32,138 bases of DNA, taken from assembly GCA_027488155.1 (NCBI GenBank), contig JAIYCE010000091.1:1-32138 (forward strand). Reading direction: 5' to 3'. The translations under genes and the position numbers were made by a program. This DNA is from Hyphomicrobiales bacterium. GTDB taxonomy: Bacteria > Pseudomonadota > Alphaproteobacteria > Rhizobiales > Beijerinckiaceae. Of this stretch, positions 8,223 through 16,075 are shown in pieces (within the stretch, counting starts at the first letter, position 1; each line of letters starts with the position of its first letter). Under the pieces are notes generated by a model, which was not told the DNA's origin, made no database searches, and saw only the letters and a program-made list of their open reading frames with translations.

Positions 8223-8245
8223 GCTATTTGGTTATTGCTATTTGG
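8223..8245. repeat. 9-bp direct repeat at gene junction
   Basis: GCTATTTGG occurs at 8223-8231 and again at 8237-8245. The second copy holds the stop codon of the nitronate monooxygenase gene (TAG on the minus strand at 8238-8240), and the first ends just before the start of the membrane protein gene. The repeat takes the place where a ribosome binding site would be expected. Confidence 0.75.
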
Positions 8246-9215
8246 CGAGAGCGGATGATGGCGGGATCGCGCACGCCTCACGATATTCTTCGACAATGCG
8301 CGCGATGATCGTCTCAACAGGTTCGACGGCATGGAGTGTAGCCACGCCATGCCCCGCGCTCCACAGATCGCGCCAGACTTTCGCGCTCGCATCGCCAAGC
8401 GCCGTCAGATCGGGCGTTTTTGGCGGCAATGTCGCAACGTCGATGCCCCATTTATCGAGGGATGGCTTGAGAAAATTGCAACCGATGCCCGACAAACGGT
8501 CCGTGTAGATCAGATCGTCGAAATCGGATTCGACCAGCAGCGTCTTGTATTCGTCCGATGCGTTCGATTCGGGCGTCGCGATGAAGCGCGTGCCCATATA
8601 GCTCAGATCTGCACCGAGCATTTCCGCGGCGCGGATCTGATAGCCATCATTGATGCCGCCACCGAGCACCAGGCAACCGTCCCAGAATTCGCGTATCTCG
8701 CGCACCAGCGAAAATGCGCTTTGCTGTGAGGCGTGTCCACCTGCGCCGCCGCCGATGCAGATGAGCCCGTCCACACCCGATTCCGCTGCCTTGCGCGCAT
8801 GTTTGGCGTTCGCCACATCGCAGAACACGATCCCGCCATAGGCATGAACCGCTTCCACGACCGGGCCTGGATGCCCAAGCGAGGTGATCACAAACGGGAT
8901 CTTGTGCTTCACGACGATCTCAAGATCGGGGGCAAAACGCGGATTTGTGCGGTGGACGATCAGATTGACCCCGAGCGGCCCGACTGGCTTGCCGGGGTTA
9001 GCAGCGGCATAGGCCGCAAGATCGTCCTGCAGCAGCGTTAGCCAGCGGTCGAATTCGGCACTCGGACGCGCATTGACATGCGGGAATGTGCCGACCACGC
9101 CGGCTTTGCAGAGCGCAGCAACGAGCGGCGGGAACGACACCAAAAACATCGGGGAACCGATGATGGGGGCGCGCAGGCGGCCTTTGAAAATGTCGGGCAT
9201 GCGGGGGGAGGTCAT
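8238..9215 (-). CDS. nitronate monooxygenase
   Basis: An FMN-dependent TIM-barrel oxidase of the nitronate monooxygenase (2-nitropropane dioxygenase) family, which oxidises alkyl nitronates in the cytoplasm and may detoxify propionate 3-nitronate. The 325-residue length is normal. Landmarks are the N-terminal APIIGSPMFLVS (residues 16-27), VGTFPHVNARP, GVNLIVHRTN, the phosphate-binding CIGGGAGGHAS near residue 153 and GGGINDGYQIRAAEMLGAD near 185. The histidine of the GGH motif, close to FMN in known structures, is present. The ATG at 9215 follows an AGGACC sequence at a distance of about 9 bases. It is divergent from the acyl-CoA synthetase gene and followed by the membrane protein gene. The true substrate is unknown; some members act on other enolate-like compounds. 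Confidence 0.88.
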   Translation of the reverse strand: MTSPRMPDIFKGRLRAPIIGSPMFLVSFPPLVAALCKAGVVGTFPHVNARPSAEFDRWLTLLQDDLAAYAAANPGKPVGPLGVNLIVHRTNPRFAPDLEIVVKHKIPFVITSLGHPGPVVEAVHAYGGIVFCDVANAKHARKAAESGVDGLICIGGGAGGHASQQSAFSLVREIREFWDGCLVLGGGINDGYQIRAAEMLGADLSYMGTRFIATPESNASDEYKTLLVESDFDDLIYTDRLSGIGCNFLKPSLDKWGIDVATLPPKTPDLTALGDASAKVWRDLWSAGHGVATLHAVEPVETIIARIVEEYREACAIPPSSALAK

Positions 9216-9292
9216 CTTGGCCGGGTCCTGAGCAGAGGTTTATTGCAGGCTAGCAGAAGCGTCTGCGCTGGGAAGGGCAGGTGGCAAAACTT

Positions 9293-9320
9293 TTGACCTC
9301 CGCGATTGGACGCTTAATCT
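9293..9320 (+). promoter_or_regulatory. candidate sigma-70-type promoter of acyl-CoA synthetase gene
   Basis: TTGACC at 9293-9298 and TAATCT at 9315-9320 are separated by 16 bases, close to the housekeeping consensus. The expected transcription start would lie about 22 bases before the ATG at 9350, leaving room for the AAGGGGAGA ribosome binding site. By-eye call only. Confidence 0.4.
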
Positions 9321-9349
9321 GACCCGAAAAGAAAAAGGGGAGACGCCTT

Positions 9350-10876
9350 ATGCCGGAGCAGGACGCCGCCATCGCGCGCGCGGGGCGCATGACCGTCTAT
9401 GAACTGTTTCGCTCCCGCGCCCAGATGACCCCTGAGGCGATCGCGATCGATGCGCCGGACCGAATGTTGAGCTACAGCGCCTTGGATGCCGAGGTTCGCC
9501 GCGTGGCGGGAGCGCTTCGAGTGCGTGGGCTGCTGCGGGGCGACCGCATCGCGCTTCTGTCGGAAAACCGCGCGGAATATGTCGTGCTCGAGATGGCGGC
9601 AGCGATGCTGGGCCTCATCGTGGCCTGCCAGAATTGGCGGCTCGCGCCGGACGAACTGACCCATTGCGTCAATCTCGTTGCGCCGAAGCTTCTGGTCACA
9701 TCCGCCCGATTTACGTCGCTCGCTGAGCAATGCGATTTCGCAAGCCTTCCGCGCTTGACGCTCGAAGAACACTACGCGGCCCTTGCAGCGCACGCCGAAA
9801 CCGAAGCCGATCCCGCGGTCGATCCCGAGGATGGGCTTGTCATTCTCTACACGAGCGGAACCACCGGCCTGCCGAAAGGAGCACTGATCAGCCAGCGCGC
9901 CGAGATCGCGCGTATGGCCGCGATGCGGCTCGACATTCGCGCCGACGAAGGCGATGCCTCGCTCGCTTGGGCGCCGATGTTCCATATGGGTTCTACCGAT
10001 CAGATGCTCGGTGCGTTGATGTCGGGCGCGCCTGTGATTGTGTGCGACGGCCCGGATGCCGAACGCATTGTGAAAAAATCCGCGGAATACAAACTTGCTT
10101 GGTATTTGCTGATGCCTGGCATGATGGAGCCGGTGATCGCCGAATACAAACGCACGGGCCTCCGGCCCAAGGGTGCGCGTGCTGTGGGTGCCATGGCGGA
10201 TCTCGTGCCGCTTGTGCAGATTGCCGAAATTACGACGCTGACCGGCGCGCCCTTCTACAACACGTTCGGCGCAACGGAGACCGGCCTGCCCCCCTGTTCC
10301 TCAGGCTTAATCCCGCCCGGCACGATCCCGCAAAGCCTGTCGAAGCGCCAGTCGTCGCTTTGCACAATCAGGCTCGTCGATGCAGATGGCAATACCGTCC
10401 CCGATGGTGAGCCGGGCGAAATGGCGATCCGCGGACCGACTGTTTTCTCCGGCTATTGGAATGCAACTGAAACGAATGCGCGCGATTTCAAGGATGGCTG
10501 GTTTCGGATGGGCGATCTCTTCCGCCGCAATACCGATGGCTCCTACGATTTCGTCGATCGCGCAAAGTACATGATCAAATCAGGCGGGGAGAACATCTAC
10601 CCAGCGGAAATCGAGCGGGTCTTGCTCGCCGACCCGCGCGTGGCCGACGCTGCCATCGTGCGCAAGAAAGACCCCAAATGGGGCGAGGTTCCCGTTGCTT
10701 TCATCGCAGCACGTGATGAGACGTTGACGGCGGCCGACATCGAGGTGCTCTGTCGGGCAAAGCTCGCTGGCTACAAACGGCCCAAGGAAGTCCGTTTCAT
10801 CGCGTTCGAGGCGTTTCCGCGCTCCACGACAGGGAAAATCCAGCGCCATGCCATGGAAGCCTGGCTGATAGCCTGA
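9350..10876 (+). CDS. acyl-CoA synthetase (AMP-forming)
   Basis: A 508-residue member of the ANL superfamily, which activates a carboxylic acid with ATP and CoA via an acyl-adenylate. All core motifs are intact: the phosphate-binding YTSGTTGLPKG at residues 167-177, FGATETG at 306-312, GWFRMGDLF with Asp389, the hinge region DRAKYMIKSGGENIYPAEIE at 403-422 and the C-terminal STTGKIQR with the adenylation lysine Lys496. The ATG at 9350 has AAGGGGAGA about 8 bases upstream. The layout resembles medium or long-chain fatty acid ligases and related feruloyl or phenylacetate-type ligases; the acid cannot be named. The downstream thiolase and hydratase/dehydrogenase fusion would process the resulting acyl-CoA by beta-oxidation-like steps, which supports a catabolic role. 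Confidence 0.92.
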   Translation: MPEQDAAIARAGRMTVYELFRSRAQMTPEAIAIDAPDRMLSYSALDAEVRRVAGALRVRGLLRGDRIALLSENRAEYVVLEMAAAMLGLIVACQNWRLAPDELTHCVNLVAPKLLVTSARFTSLAEQCDFASLPRLTLEEHYAALAAHAETEADPAVDPEDGLVILYTSGTTGLPKGALISQRAEIARMAAMRLDIRADEGDASLAWAPMFHMGSTDQMLGALMSGAPVIVCDGPDAERIVKKSAEYKLAWYLLMPGMMEPVIAEYKRTGLRPKGARAVGAMADLVPLVQIAEITTLTGAPFYNTFGATETGLPPCSSGLIPPGTIPQSLSKRQSSLCTIRLVDADGNTVPDGEPGEMAIRGPTVFSGYWNATETNARDFKDGWFRMGDLFRRNTDGSYDFVDRAKYMIKSGGENIYPAEIERVLLADPRVADAAIVRKKDPKWGEVPVAFIAARDETLTAADIEVLCRAKLAGYKRPKEVRFIAFEAFPRSTTGKIQRHAMEAWLIA

Positions 10877-11032
10877 ACGCGTCGAGCCCGAACATGCCGG
10901 AGGGCTTGGGCAAGAACCTCCCCAACGAGCAAGGACAGTGGATTAGTGCGGCGAGACTGGTCTACAATCGTTTTAAGCCGGGCCGACCGGTGGGAGAAAA
11001 GGGCGGGTCAACCCCGCTGAGTGGAGGAAGAC

Positions 11033-12214
11033 ATGGACAAATTTGAACTGTCGCGTCGCGGCTTCATGCAAGGCGCTGCCGGTCTCGCCGCGTTCGGCTC
11101 GACGGGCGCGTTCGCCCAATTGGCGCTGCCGAAGGAAGCGGTGGCGATTAACATCGTCGACGTCGCGGGCAATCTCGCGCTGACCCAGAAGGCTTTCGAA
11201 GCCTACCGCAAGGCCAAACCGAATCTCGTTTCGCGCTTCACCTTCACGAAGGCGCCCGCGCCCGAATTGCCGGGCAAGATCAAAGCACAGCAGGATGCCA
11301 ATCGCGTCGACATTGATCTCGTTCTGACAGGCACCGATGCGCTCGCCGCCGGTATCGAGCAGAAATTGTGGCTCGATATTGTCGGCCAGTACGGCAAGAA
11401 CTTGCCTGATCTGAATTCGATCTATCTCAAAGGCGCTGCGATGATGCAGACGCTGGCGAGAGGGCAGGGCGTCGTCGTCGCTTATTATCCTTCCGGCCCG
11501 CTGCTCGAATACATGCCGGACAAGGTGAAGAACCCGCCGACCACAGCCGAAGAATTGTTGGCTTGGGCCAAGGCCAATCCAAATAAATTCCTCTATGCGC
11601 GCCCCGCCAATTCCGGCCCGGGCCGTACCTTCATCATGGGTTTGCCCTACATCCTCGGTGATTCCAATCCAAAGGATCCGATCAAAGGTTGGGACAAGAC
11701 TTGGGCCTATTTGAAGGAGCTCGGTCAGTACATCGAGAATTATCCGACCGGCACCGGCGTGACGATGAAGGAACTCGGCGAAGGCACGCGTCACATGATC
11801 GTGTCGACGACGGGCTGGGACATCAATCCGCGCGTTCTCGGTGTCGTGCCGAAGGAAGCCAAGATCGCCACGCTGAAGAATTTCCGTTGGGTGATCGACG
11901 CCCATTACATGGTCGTGCCGAAGGGTGTTGCGCCTGAGAAGGTCGCCGTCCTCGTCGACATGATGAACTTCATGCTGACCAAGGAAGCCCAAGCTTATAC
12001 ATATGATGAGGGCTATTTCTATCCGGGTCCGGCGGTGAAGGATGTACCGTTGTCGATGGCCCCTCCGGAAAGCCAACAAGCGATCAAGGATTTCGGTCGC
12101 CCCGAATATGACAAGCTGATCGCCGAAGTGCCGCTCGAATTGCCGCTCGAGCCGGACCAGATGGTGCTCGCCTTCCGCAAATGGGACGAGGAAATCGGAT
12201 CCAAGAGGAAGTGA
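11033..12214 (+). CDS. Tat-exported ABC-type solute-binding protein (orphan)
   Basis: A 393-residue periplasmic solute-binding protein of the group that includes spermidine/putrescine and iron binders. The N-terminus DKFELSRRGFMQGAAGLAAF has a twin-arginine motif (SRRGF, residues 7-11) and a cleavage site near AFA-Q at 28, so it is exported folded by Tat. Family features are VAINIVDVAGNLALTQKAFEAY near the start of the mature protein, the DIDLVLTGTDALAAG segment, and MVVPKGVAPEKVAVLVDMMNFM in the C-terminal part. GGAGGAA 5 bases before the ATG at 11033 fixes the start; a GTG at 11021 is less likely. No permease or ATPase gene is near it. It follows the acyl-CoA synthetase gene after 156 bp and ends at a strong terminator. 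The ligand is unknown; a role in importing the acid activated by the neighbouring synthetase is only a guess. Confidence 0.85.
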   Translation: MDKFELSRRGFMQGAAGLAAFGSTGAFAQLALPKEAVAINIVDVAGNLALTQKAFEAYRKAKPNLVSRFTFTKAPAPELPGKIKAQQDANRVDIDLVLTGTDALAAGIEQKLWLDIVGQYGKNLPDLNSIYLKGAAMMQTLARGQGVVVAYYPSGPLLEYMPDKVKNPPTTAEELLAWAKANPNKFLYARPANSGPGRTFIMGLPYILGDSNPKDPIKGWDKTWAYLKELGQYIENYPTGTGVTMKELGEGTRHMIVSTTGWDINPRVLGVVPKEAKIATLKNFRWVIDAHYMVVPKGVAPEKVAVLVDMMNFMLTKEAQAYTYDEGYFYPGPAVKDVPLSMAPPESQQAIKDFGRPEYDKLIAEVPLELPLEPDQMVLAFRKWDEEIGSKRK

Positions 12215-12241
12215 TTTCGTCGCACGATTTTTGAAGACGAC

Positions 12242-12270
12242 AACGCCCGCTGGTAACAGCGGGCGTTTTA
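12242..12270 (+). terminator. Rho-independent terminator after the solute-binding protein gene
   Basis: AACGCCCGCTG and CAGCGGGCGTT form a perfect 11-bp stem with a GTAA loop at 12253-12256, followed by TTTATTTAT. It starts 28 bases after the stop codon and separates this gene from the thiolase gene. Confidence 0.92.
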
Positions 12271-12303
12271 TTTATATGCGCTGAAAAGTCATCCATACAA
12301 CAA

Positions 12304-12333
12304 TTGAAGCCTTGCTCACCCTTTGCCTATAGC
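12304..12333 (+). promoter_or_regulatory. candidate promoter upstream of thiolase gene
   Basis: TTGAAG at 12304-12309 and TATAGC at 12328-12333 are 18 bases apart, or CTATAG at 17 bases. The pair lies between the terminator and the thiolase start at 12435, where a promoter is needed. The match is moderate. Confidence 0.3.
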
Positions 12334-12434
12334 CGCGAACTGCTTACAAAGGGAGTTGCGGGCCTAACGGGCAGGGCGATGCAGCGTACGATCAATAAGT
12401 GCGATCAGGTGAAGTGTATTCCCGGGAGGGTGGC

Positions 12435-13640
12435 GTGAACGAAGCCTTCATTTGCGATGCTGTAAGAACCCCAATCGGCCGCTATGGCGGCGTGCTGGCG
12501 AGCGTGCGGGCCGATGATTTGGCCGCCATTCCTCTGTCAGGTCTGATGCAGCGTAATCCGGCTGTTGATTGGTCCAAGGTCGACGATGTCATTTATGGCT
12601 GCGCCAACCAAGCAGGCGAAGACAACCGCAATGTCGGCCGCATGGCGATCCTTTTGTCGGGTCTTCCGGTTTCCGTGCCGGGCACGACTGTTAATCGCCT
12701 GTGCGGCTCGGGCATGGATGCTGTCGGCATGGCGGCACGCGCGATCCGCGCGGGTGATTGCGATATGGTGATTGCCGGTGGCGTCGAGAGCATGACACGC
12801 GCACCTTTCGTGATGCCGAAGGCAGACGCCGCTTATTCGCGCTCCCATGCCGTGTATGACACGACGATTGGGTGGCGCTTTCCGAATCCGAAATTGAAAT
12901 CCGCTTACGGCAATCATTCCATGCCAGAGACGGCGGACAATGTTGCCGAACAATTCAACGTAAGCCGCACCGATCAGGATGCGTTTGCGTTGCGCAGCCA
13001 AGCGCGCTGGGCCGCTGCGCATGCATCAGGCCATTTCCGCGACGAAATCATCCCTGTTATCATCCCGCAGACAAAGGGTGATCCTATCATCGTCGATGCG
13101 GACGAGCATCCGCGGCCGGAGACGACGCCGGAGCAATTGGCGAAATTGCGCGGTGTGAATGGTCCCGCTCTGAGTGTAACGGCCGGCAATGCGTCCGGCG
13201 TCAATGATGGTGCGGCGGCCATGATCGTCGCATCCGAAGCAGTTGCGCGCGCAAACGGCCTCGTGCCGCGCGCTCGTGTCGTCGCGATGGCGGCCGCTGG
13301 CATCGAGCCGCGCATCATGGGCGTTGGCCCCACGCCTGCGATACGCAAAGTGCTGGCGCGTGCTGGCCTCAGCCTTCATGAGATGGATCTGATCGAACTC
13401 AACGAAGCCTTTGCGGCGCAAGCTCTCGCCGTGTTGCGCGAGCTCGGCCTGCCCGATGATGCAGCGCATGTGAACCCGAACGGTGGTGCCATTGCGATCG
13501 GCCATCCGCTCGGCATGAGCGGGGCACGGCTCGTCGCAACCGCTGTCAATGAACTGCAAAGAAGGGGCGGTCGCTACGGATTGTGCACCATGTGTGTTGG
13601 CGTTGGCCAAGGCATTGCACTCATCATCGAGCGTGTCTGA
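12435..13640 (+). CDS. pcaF: acetyl-CoA acyltransferase, 3-oxoadipyl-CoA thiolase type
   Basis: A degradative thiolase that cleaves a 3-oxoacyl-CoA to acetyl-CoA and a shortened acyl-CoA. The 401-residue protein closely follows the PcaF/PaaJ pattern: [20 protein letters not shown] at the start, [16 protein letters not shown], the nucleophile Cys90 in [34 protein letters not shown], then the catalytic His357 in GHPLG and Cys387 in [10 protein letters not shown]. These features point to 3-oxoadipyl-CoA as substrate, the last step of the beta-ketoadipate or phenylacetate routes, but no other gene of these routes is here, so a role on other 3-oxoacyl-CoAs is open. The start is the GTG at 12435 with GGGAGG just upstream; the ATG at 12399 has no such site. 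It is followed by the hydratase/dehydrogenase gene after 71 bp. Confidence 0.88.
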   Translation: MNEAFICDAVRTPIGRYGGVLASVRADDLAAIPLSGLMQRNPAVDWSKVDDVIYGCANQAGEDNRNVGRMAILLSGLPVSVPGTTVNRLCGSGMDAVGMAARAIRAGDCDMVIAGGVESMTRAPFVMPKADAAYSRSHAVYDTTIGWRFPNPKLKSAYGNHSMPETADNVAEQFNVSRTDQDAFALRSQARWAAAHASGHFRDEIIPVIIPQTKGDPIIVDADEHPRPETTPEQLAKLRGVNGPALSVTAGNASGVNDGAAAMIVASEAVARANGLVPRARVVAMAAAGIEPRIMGVGPTPAIRKVLARAGLSLHEMDLIELNEAFAAQALAVLRELGLPDDAAHVNPNGGAIAIGHPLGMSGARLVATAVNELQRRGGRYGLCTMCVGVGQGIALIIERV

Positions 13641-13711
13641 CTGGAAGAACCCTGATGTTGGCACAGCGTGTTCGCGCAGGCTCTCTGCGACACTGATCTG
13701 GAAATCCGATT

Positions 13712-15637
13712 ATGGCCGTGTCCATTCGCCGTGAGGGTGATCTTGCCATCGTCACCATCGACAATCCGCCGGTCAATGCGCTGTCACGCGCCGTCAGGCA
13801 AGGACTGTTCGATGCTGTCACGATATTGGACAACGATGTATCCGTGTCGGGTGTATTACTCGTTTGTGCCGGGCGTACCTTTATCGCAGGCGCTGACGTC
13901 AATGAGTTTAGCAAGCCGCCCTTGGAACCGCATTTGCGCGATGTCGTGGCCGCGATTGAGTCAGCCAAAACGCCTTGGGTTGCCGTCATTCATGGCACGG
14001 CATTGGGTGGCGGATTCGAGATCGCGATGGGCTGCCGTTTTCGCGTCGCGCTCAAGGATGCCAAGATCGGTTTTCCGGAAGTGACGCTGGGCCTCATTCC
14101 GGGTGCGGGCGGAACCGTACGCACGCCGCGTTTGGCCGGTGTGGTCAACGCGGTTACACTGGTGACCACGGGCAGGGCGATTGGCGCTACACAAGCGCTT
14201 GCCATGGGGCTGATTGATGCGGTGGTTGCGGGCGATCTTCTGTTGTCCGCAGCAGCCTTTGCCCACACGGTACTTGCTGAAGAATGGCCGCTTCCTGCGC
14301 GCACGCGTCCCGTGCTGGCACCGACAGATGATGATTGGGTCGCTATCGAACAAGCTGTGCGGAAGGCAGCACGCGGGGAGGATGCACCTTTACGCGCACT
14401 CGCCTCGATCCGCTTCGCATGCACCACAGATTTTGATTCAGCCTTGGCGTTCGAGCGCGACATGTTTCTGGCACTGCGCGGATCACCGCAAGCGGCCGCT
14501 CTGCGGGCAGTCTTTTTTGCTGAGCGCACCGCTCCGCGCCCGCCGGAATTAGCAGGTATTGAACCGCGTAGCGTGAAGAGCGTGGCCGTGATTGGGGGCG
14601 GTTTATTGGGCGCGGAAATAGTGGCTGCTCTCCGCGATGGCGGATTCCCCGTTATTTTGATCGAACATGACCAAGCGGCGCTCGATCGCAGCTTTGCCGA
14701 CGTCAAAGCAATTGTCGATGAGGCCGCTCAAGGCGGAAGCCTTACCGCAGATAGCGCTGATGAACGAATTGCCGGCATAAGCACCAATCTTGACTACGAT
14801 ACGCTTACGAACACGGATTTCGTGATTGAGGCTGTTGCAGAAGATCTTGATGTCAAACGAAGCATTATCAGCCGTCTTACTGATGTTTGTCGGCCCGATA
14901 CCATTCTGGCAACGACTTCGACCTCTCTCGATCCGCGCATGATTGCGGAGAATCTTGCGCACAAGGACCGCTTTATCGGGCTACATTTTTTTAGACCTGC
15001 GCAGCTGACCAAGCTACTCGAGGTCGTGCCGGTGCCTGAAACTTCGCCGCATGTCTTGGCTGCGGCTTTTGCGCTCGCGCGCAGTCTCAATAAAATTCCA
15101 GTACAGGCCGGAATAGGCGAGGGCTTCATTGGGAATCGCCTTTTGACGATCATGTATAGACAGGCCGAGCGTGTTGTTTTGGCTGGCGTCAGTCCCACCG
15201 ATGTGGATAACGCCATGCGCGAGTTCGGATTTGCTATGGGCCCATTTGAAGCGCAGGATCGAATTGGTCCCGATGCGGCTGCACTTCGGCGCCGTGCGGC
15301 GCACGAAAACGATACAAACGAGAGCGGAGGTGTGCCGCAGCAGGCGTTGAATCAGAATGATATCGTTCGCGCCCTTTTGTTTCCGGTGGTCAATGAAGGG
15401 AGCAAGATTCTTGCCGAAGACGTCGCCAAACGCGCTACCGATATCGACCTTGTTGCAATTCATGCATGTGGATTTCCACGGCGTTGTGGCGGCCCAATGC
15501 ATTTCGCAACGGCCCATGGATTAAAAGCGGTCGTAAACGAACTTGATCGGATTCACGCAATGGGTTTGGCTGCTCCACCCTGCGGTATGCTCCGCCGTGC
15601 AGCTTCGGAAGGGGATTGGCCGGCGGCCGGTTCTTGA
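13712..15637 (+). CDS. fused enoyl-CoA hydratase / 3-hydroxyacyl-CoA dehydrogenase, shortened C-terminal part
   Basis: A FadB/FadJ-type bifunctional enzyme for the hydration and oxidation steps of beta-oxidation, 641 residues. The N-terminal crotonase domain keeps AGRTFIAGADVNEF, GGGFEIAMG with Glu103 and FPEVTLGLIPGAGGT with Glu123, the two catalytic glutamates. The NAD domain starts at VAVIGGGLLGAEI (GxGxxG at 295-300) and the dehydrogenase has His425 and Glu437 in HFFRPAQLTKLLEV and Asn475 in GFIGNR. After MGPFEAQDRIG the protein is shorter than relatives: the segment with the usual GRFGQKTGAGxY motif, about 50 residues, is absent, and the second helical domain resumes at PVVNEGSKILAEDVAKRATDIDLV. 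The reading frame is intact. The start at 13712 has only a weak upstream site. It is likely cotranscribed with the thiolase. Confidence 0.88.
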   Translation: MAVSIRREGDLAIVTIDNPPVNALSRAVRQGLFDAVTILDNDVSVSGVLLVCAGRTFIAGADVNEFSKPPLEPHLRDVVAAIESAKTPWVAVIHGTALGGGFEIAMGCRFRVALKDAKIGFPEVTLGLIPGAGGTVRTPRLAGVVNAVTLVTTGRAIGATQALAMGLIDAVVAGDLLLSAAAFAHTVLAEEWPLPARTRPVLAPTDDDWVAIEQAVRKAARGEDAPLRALASIRFACTTDFDSALAFERDMFLALRGSPQAAALRAVFFAERTAPRPPELAGIEPRSVKSVAVIGGGLLGAEIVAALRDGGFPVILIEHDQAALDRSFADVKAIVDEAAQGGSLTADSADERIAGISTNLDYDTLTNTDFVIEAVAEDLDVKRSIISRLTDVCRPDTILATTSTSLDPRMIAENLAHKDRFIGLHFFRPAQLTKLLEVVPVPETSPHVLAAAFALARSLNKIPVQAGIGEGFIGNRLLTIMYRQAERVVLAGVSPTDVDNAMREFGFAMGPFEAQDRIGPDAAALRRRAAHENDTNESGGVPQQALNQNDIVRALLFPVVNEGSKILAEDVAKRATDIDLVAIHACGFPRRCGGPMHFATAHGLKAVVNELDRIHAMGLAAPPCGMLRRAASEGDWPAAGS

Positions 15638-15932
15638 TAAAGACAGATGGATCAGCTGCCAGAATACTCTTCCTCAACCTTTTCGAATCCGTGCAAGGCC
15701 ATAGGTGGGTTTTTGGTCGTTGGTGGCTGAAACAGTCCCTCATGGGCTGGCAGTGTCGTGCAATCGCGGTGGATCAATTTGCAGTAAAGGTGGTTATCCC
15801 TTTGGCCACGGGACTTACCTTTATCTGCCGAGCGATTCTTCAGGCTCTGTGTGCACCGCGGCCCGTGACTGACAAAGTGCTGCCTCGGTCCAGACATCTG
15901 ACTTCGCGATTGAGCCGCAGAACACCCCAGCG

Positions 15933-15981
15933 CCTCGTTTAAAATACAAAAATATCATGCGTATCAGTATGTTAGACGAGG
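15933..15981. promoter_or_regulatory. candidate operator: long inverted repeat upstream of dctP
   Basis: The left arm CCTCGTTTAAAATAC (15933-15947) and the reverse complement of the right arm (15967-15981), CCTCGTCTAACATAC, agree at 13 of 15 positions, with a 19-base A+T-rich spacer. Each arm resembles a FadR-type GntR half (TCGTNNNAC, close to TNGTNNNACNA). It ends 10 bases before a candidate -35 element, a position suitable for control of the TRAP operon. No regulator gene is adjacent. Confidence 0.5.
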
Positions 15982-15990
15982 TAAGAGGGC

Positions 15991-16019
15991 TTGAACTGGC
16001 GGCAGTGAAAGCATAAGCT
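15991..16019 (+). promoter_or_regulatory. candidate promoter of TRAP operon
   Basis: TTGAAC at 15991-15996 and TAAGCT at 16014-16019 with a 17-base spacer. The -10 match is poor; the -35 match and the position between the dyad and dctP support it. Confidence 0.28.
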
Positions 16020-16075
16020 CAACGCAAGGATGCCCTCAACAAGAGGCGTCGCAAGTCCAACTAGGGAGAGATAAA

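Larger units (their letters stand above)
15638..16075 (+). other. intergenic region before TRAP operon, no gene
   Basis: No supported gene lies in these 438 bp. Short frames on both strands (for example 15616-15942 plus and 15652-15897 minus) have no ribosome binding site and no recognisable content; a degraded gene cannot be excluded. The right part holds a long dyad at 15933-15981 and a candidate promoter at 15991-16019 for the TRAP operon. Confidence 0.6.

Noticed and set aside
10973-12079. Minus-strand open frame of 368 codons
   Set aside because: It is the antisense shadow of the Tat-exported solute-binding protein gene and reads as a histidine/arginine-rich sequence typical of shadows in G+C-rich coding DNA.
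13026-13664. Minus-strand open frame of 212 codons opposite the thiolase gene
   Set aside because: Shadow of a strongly conserved thiolase; no start signal or family match.
15638-15942. Possible degraded gene before the TRAP operon
   Set aside because: All frames on both strands were inspected by eye and no conserved family pattern was found, so no call is made.
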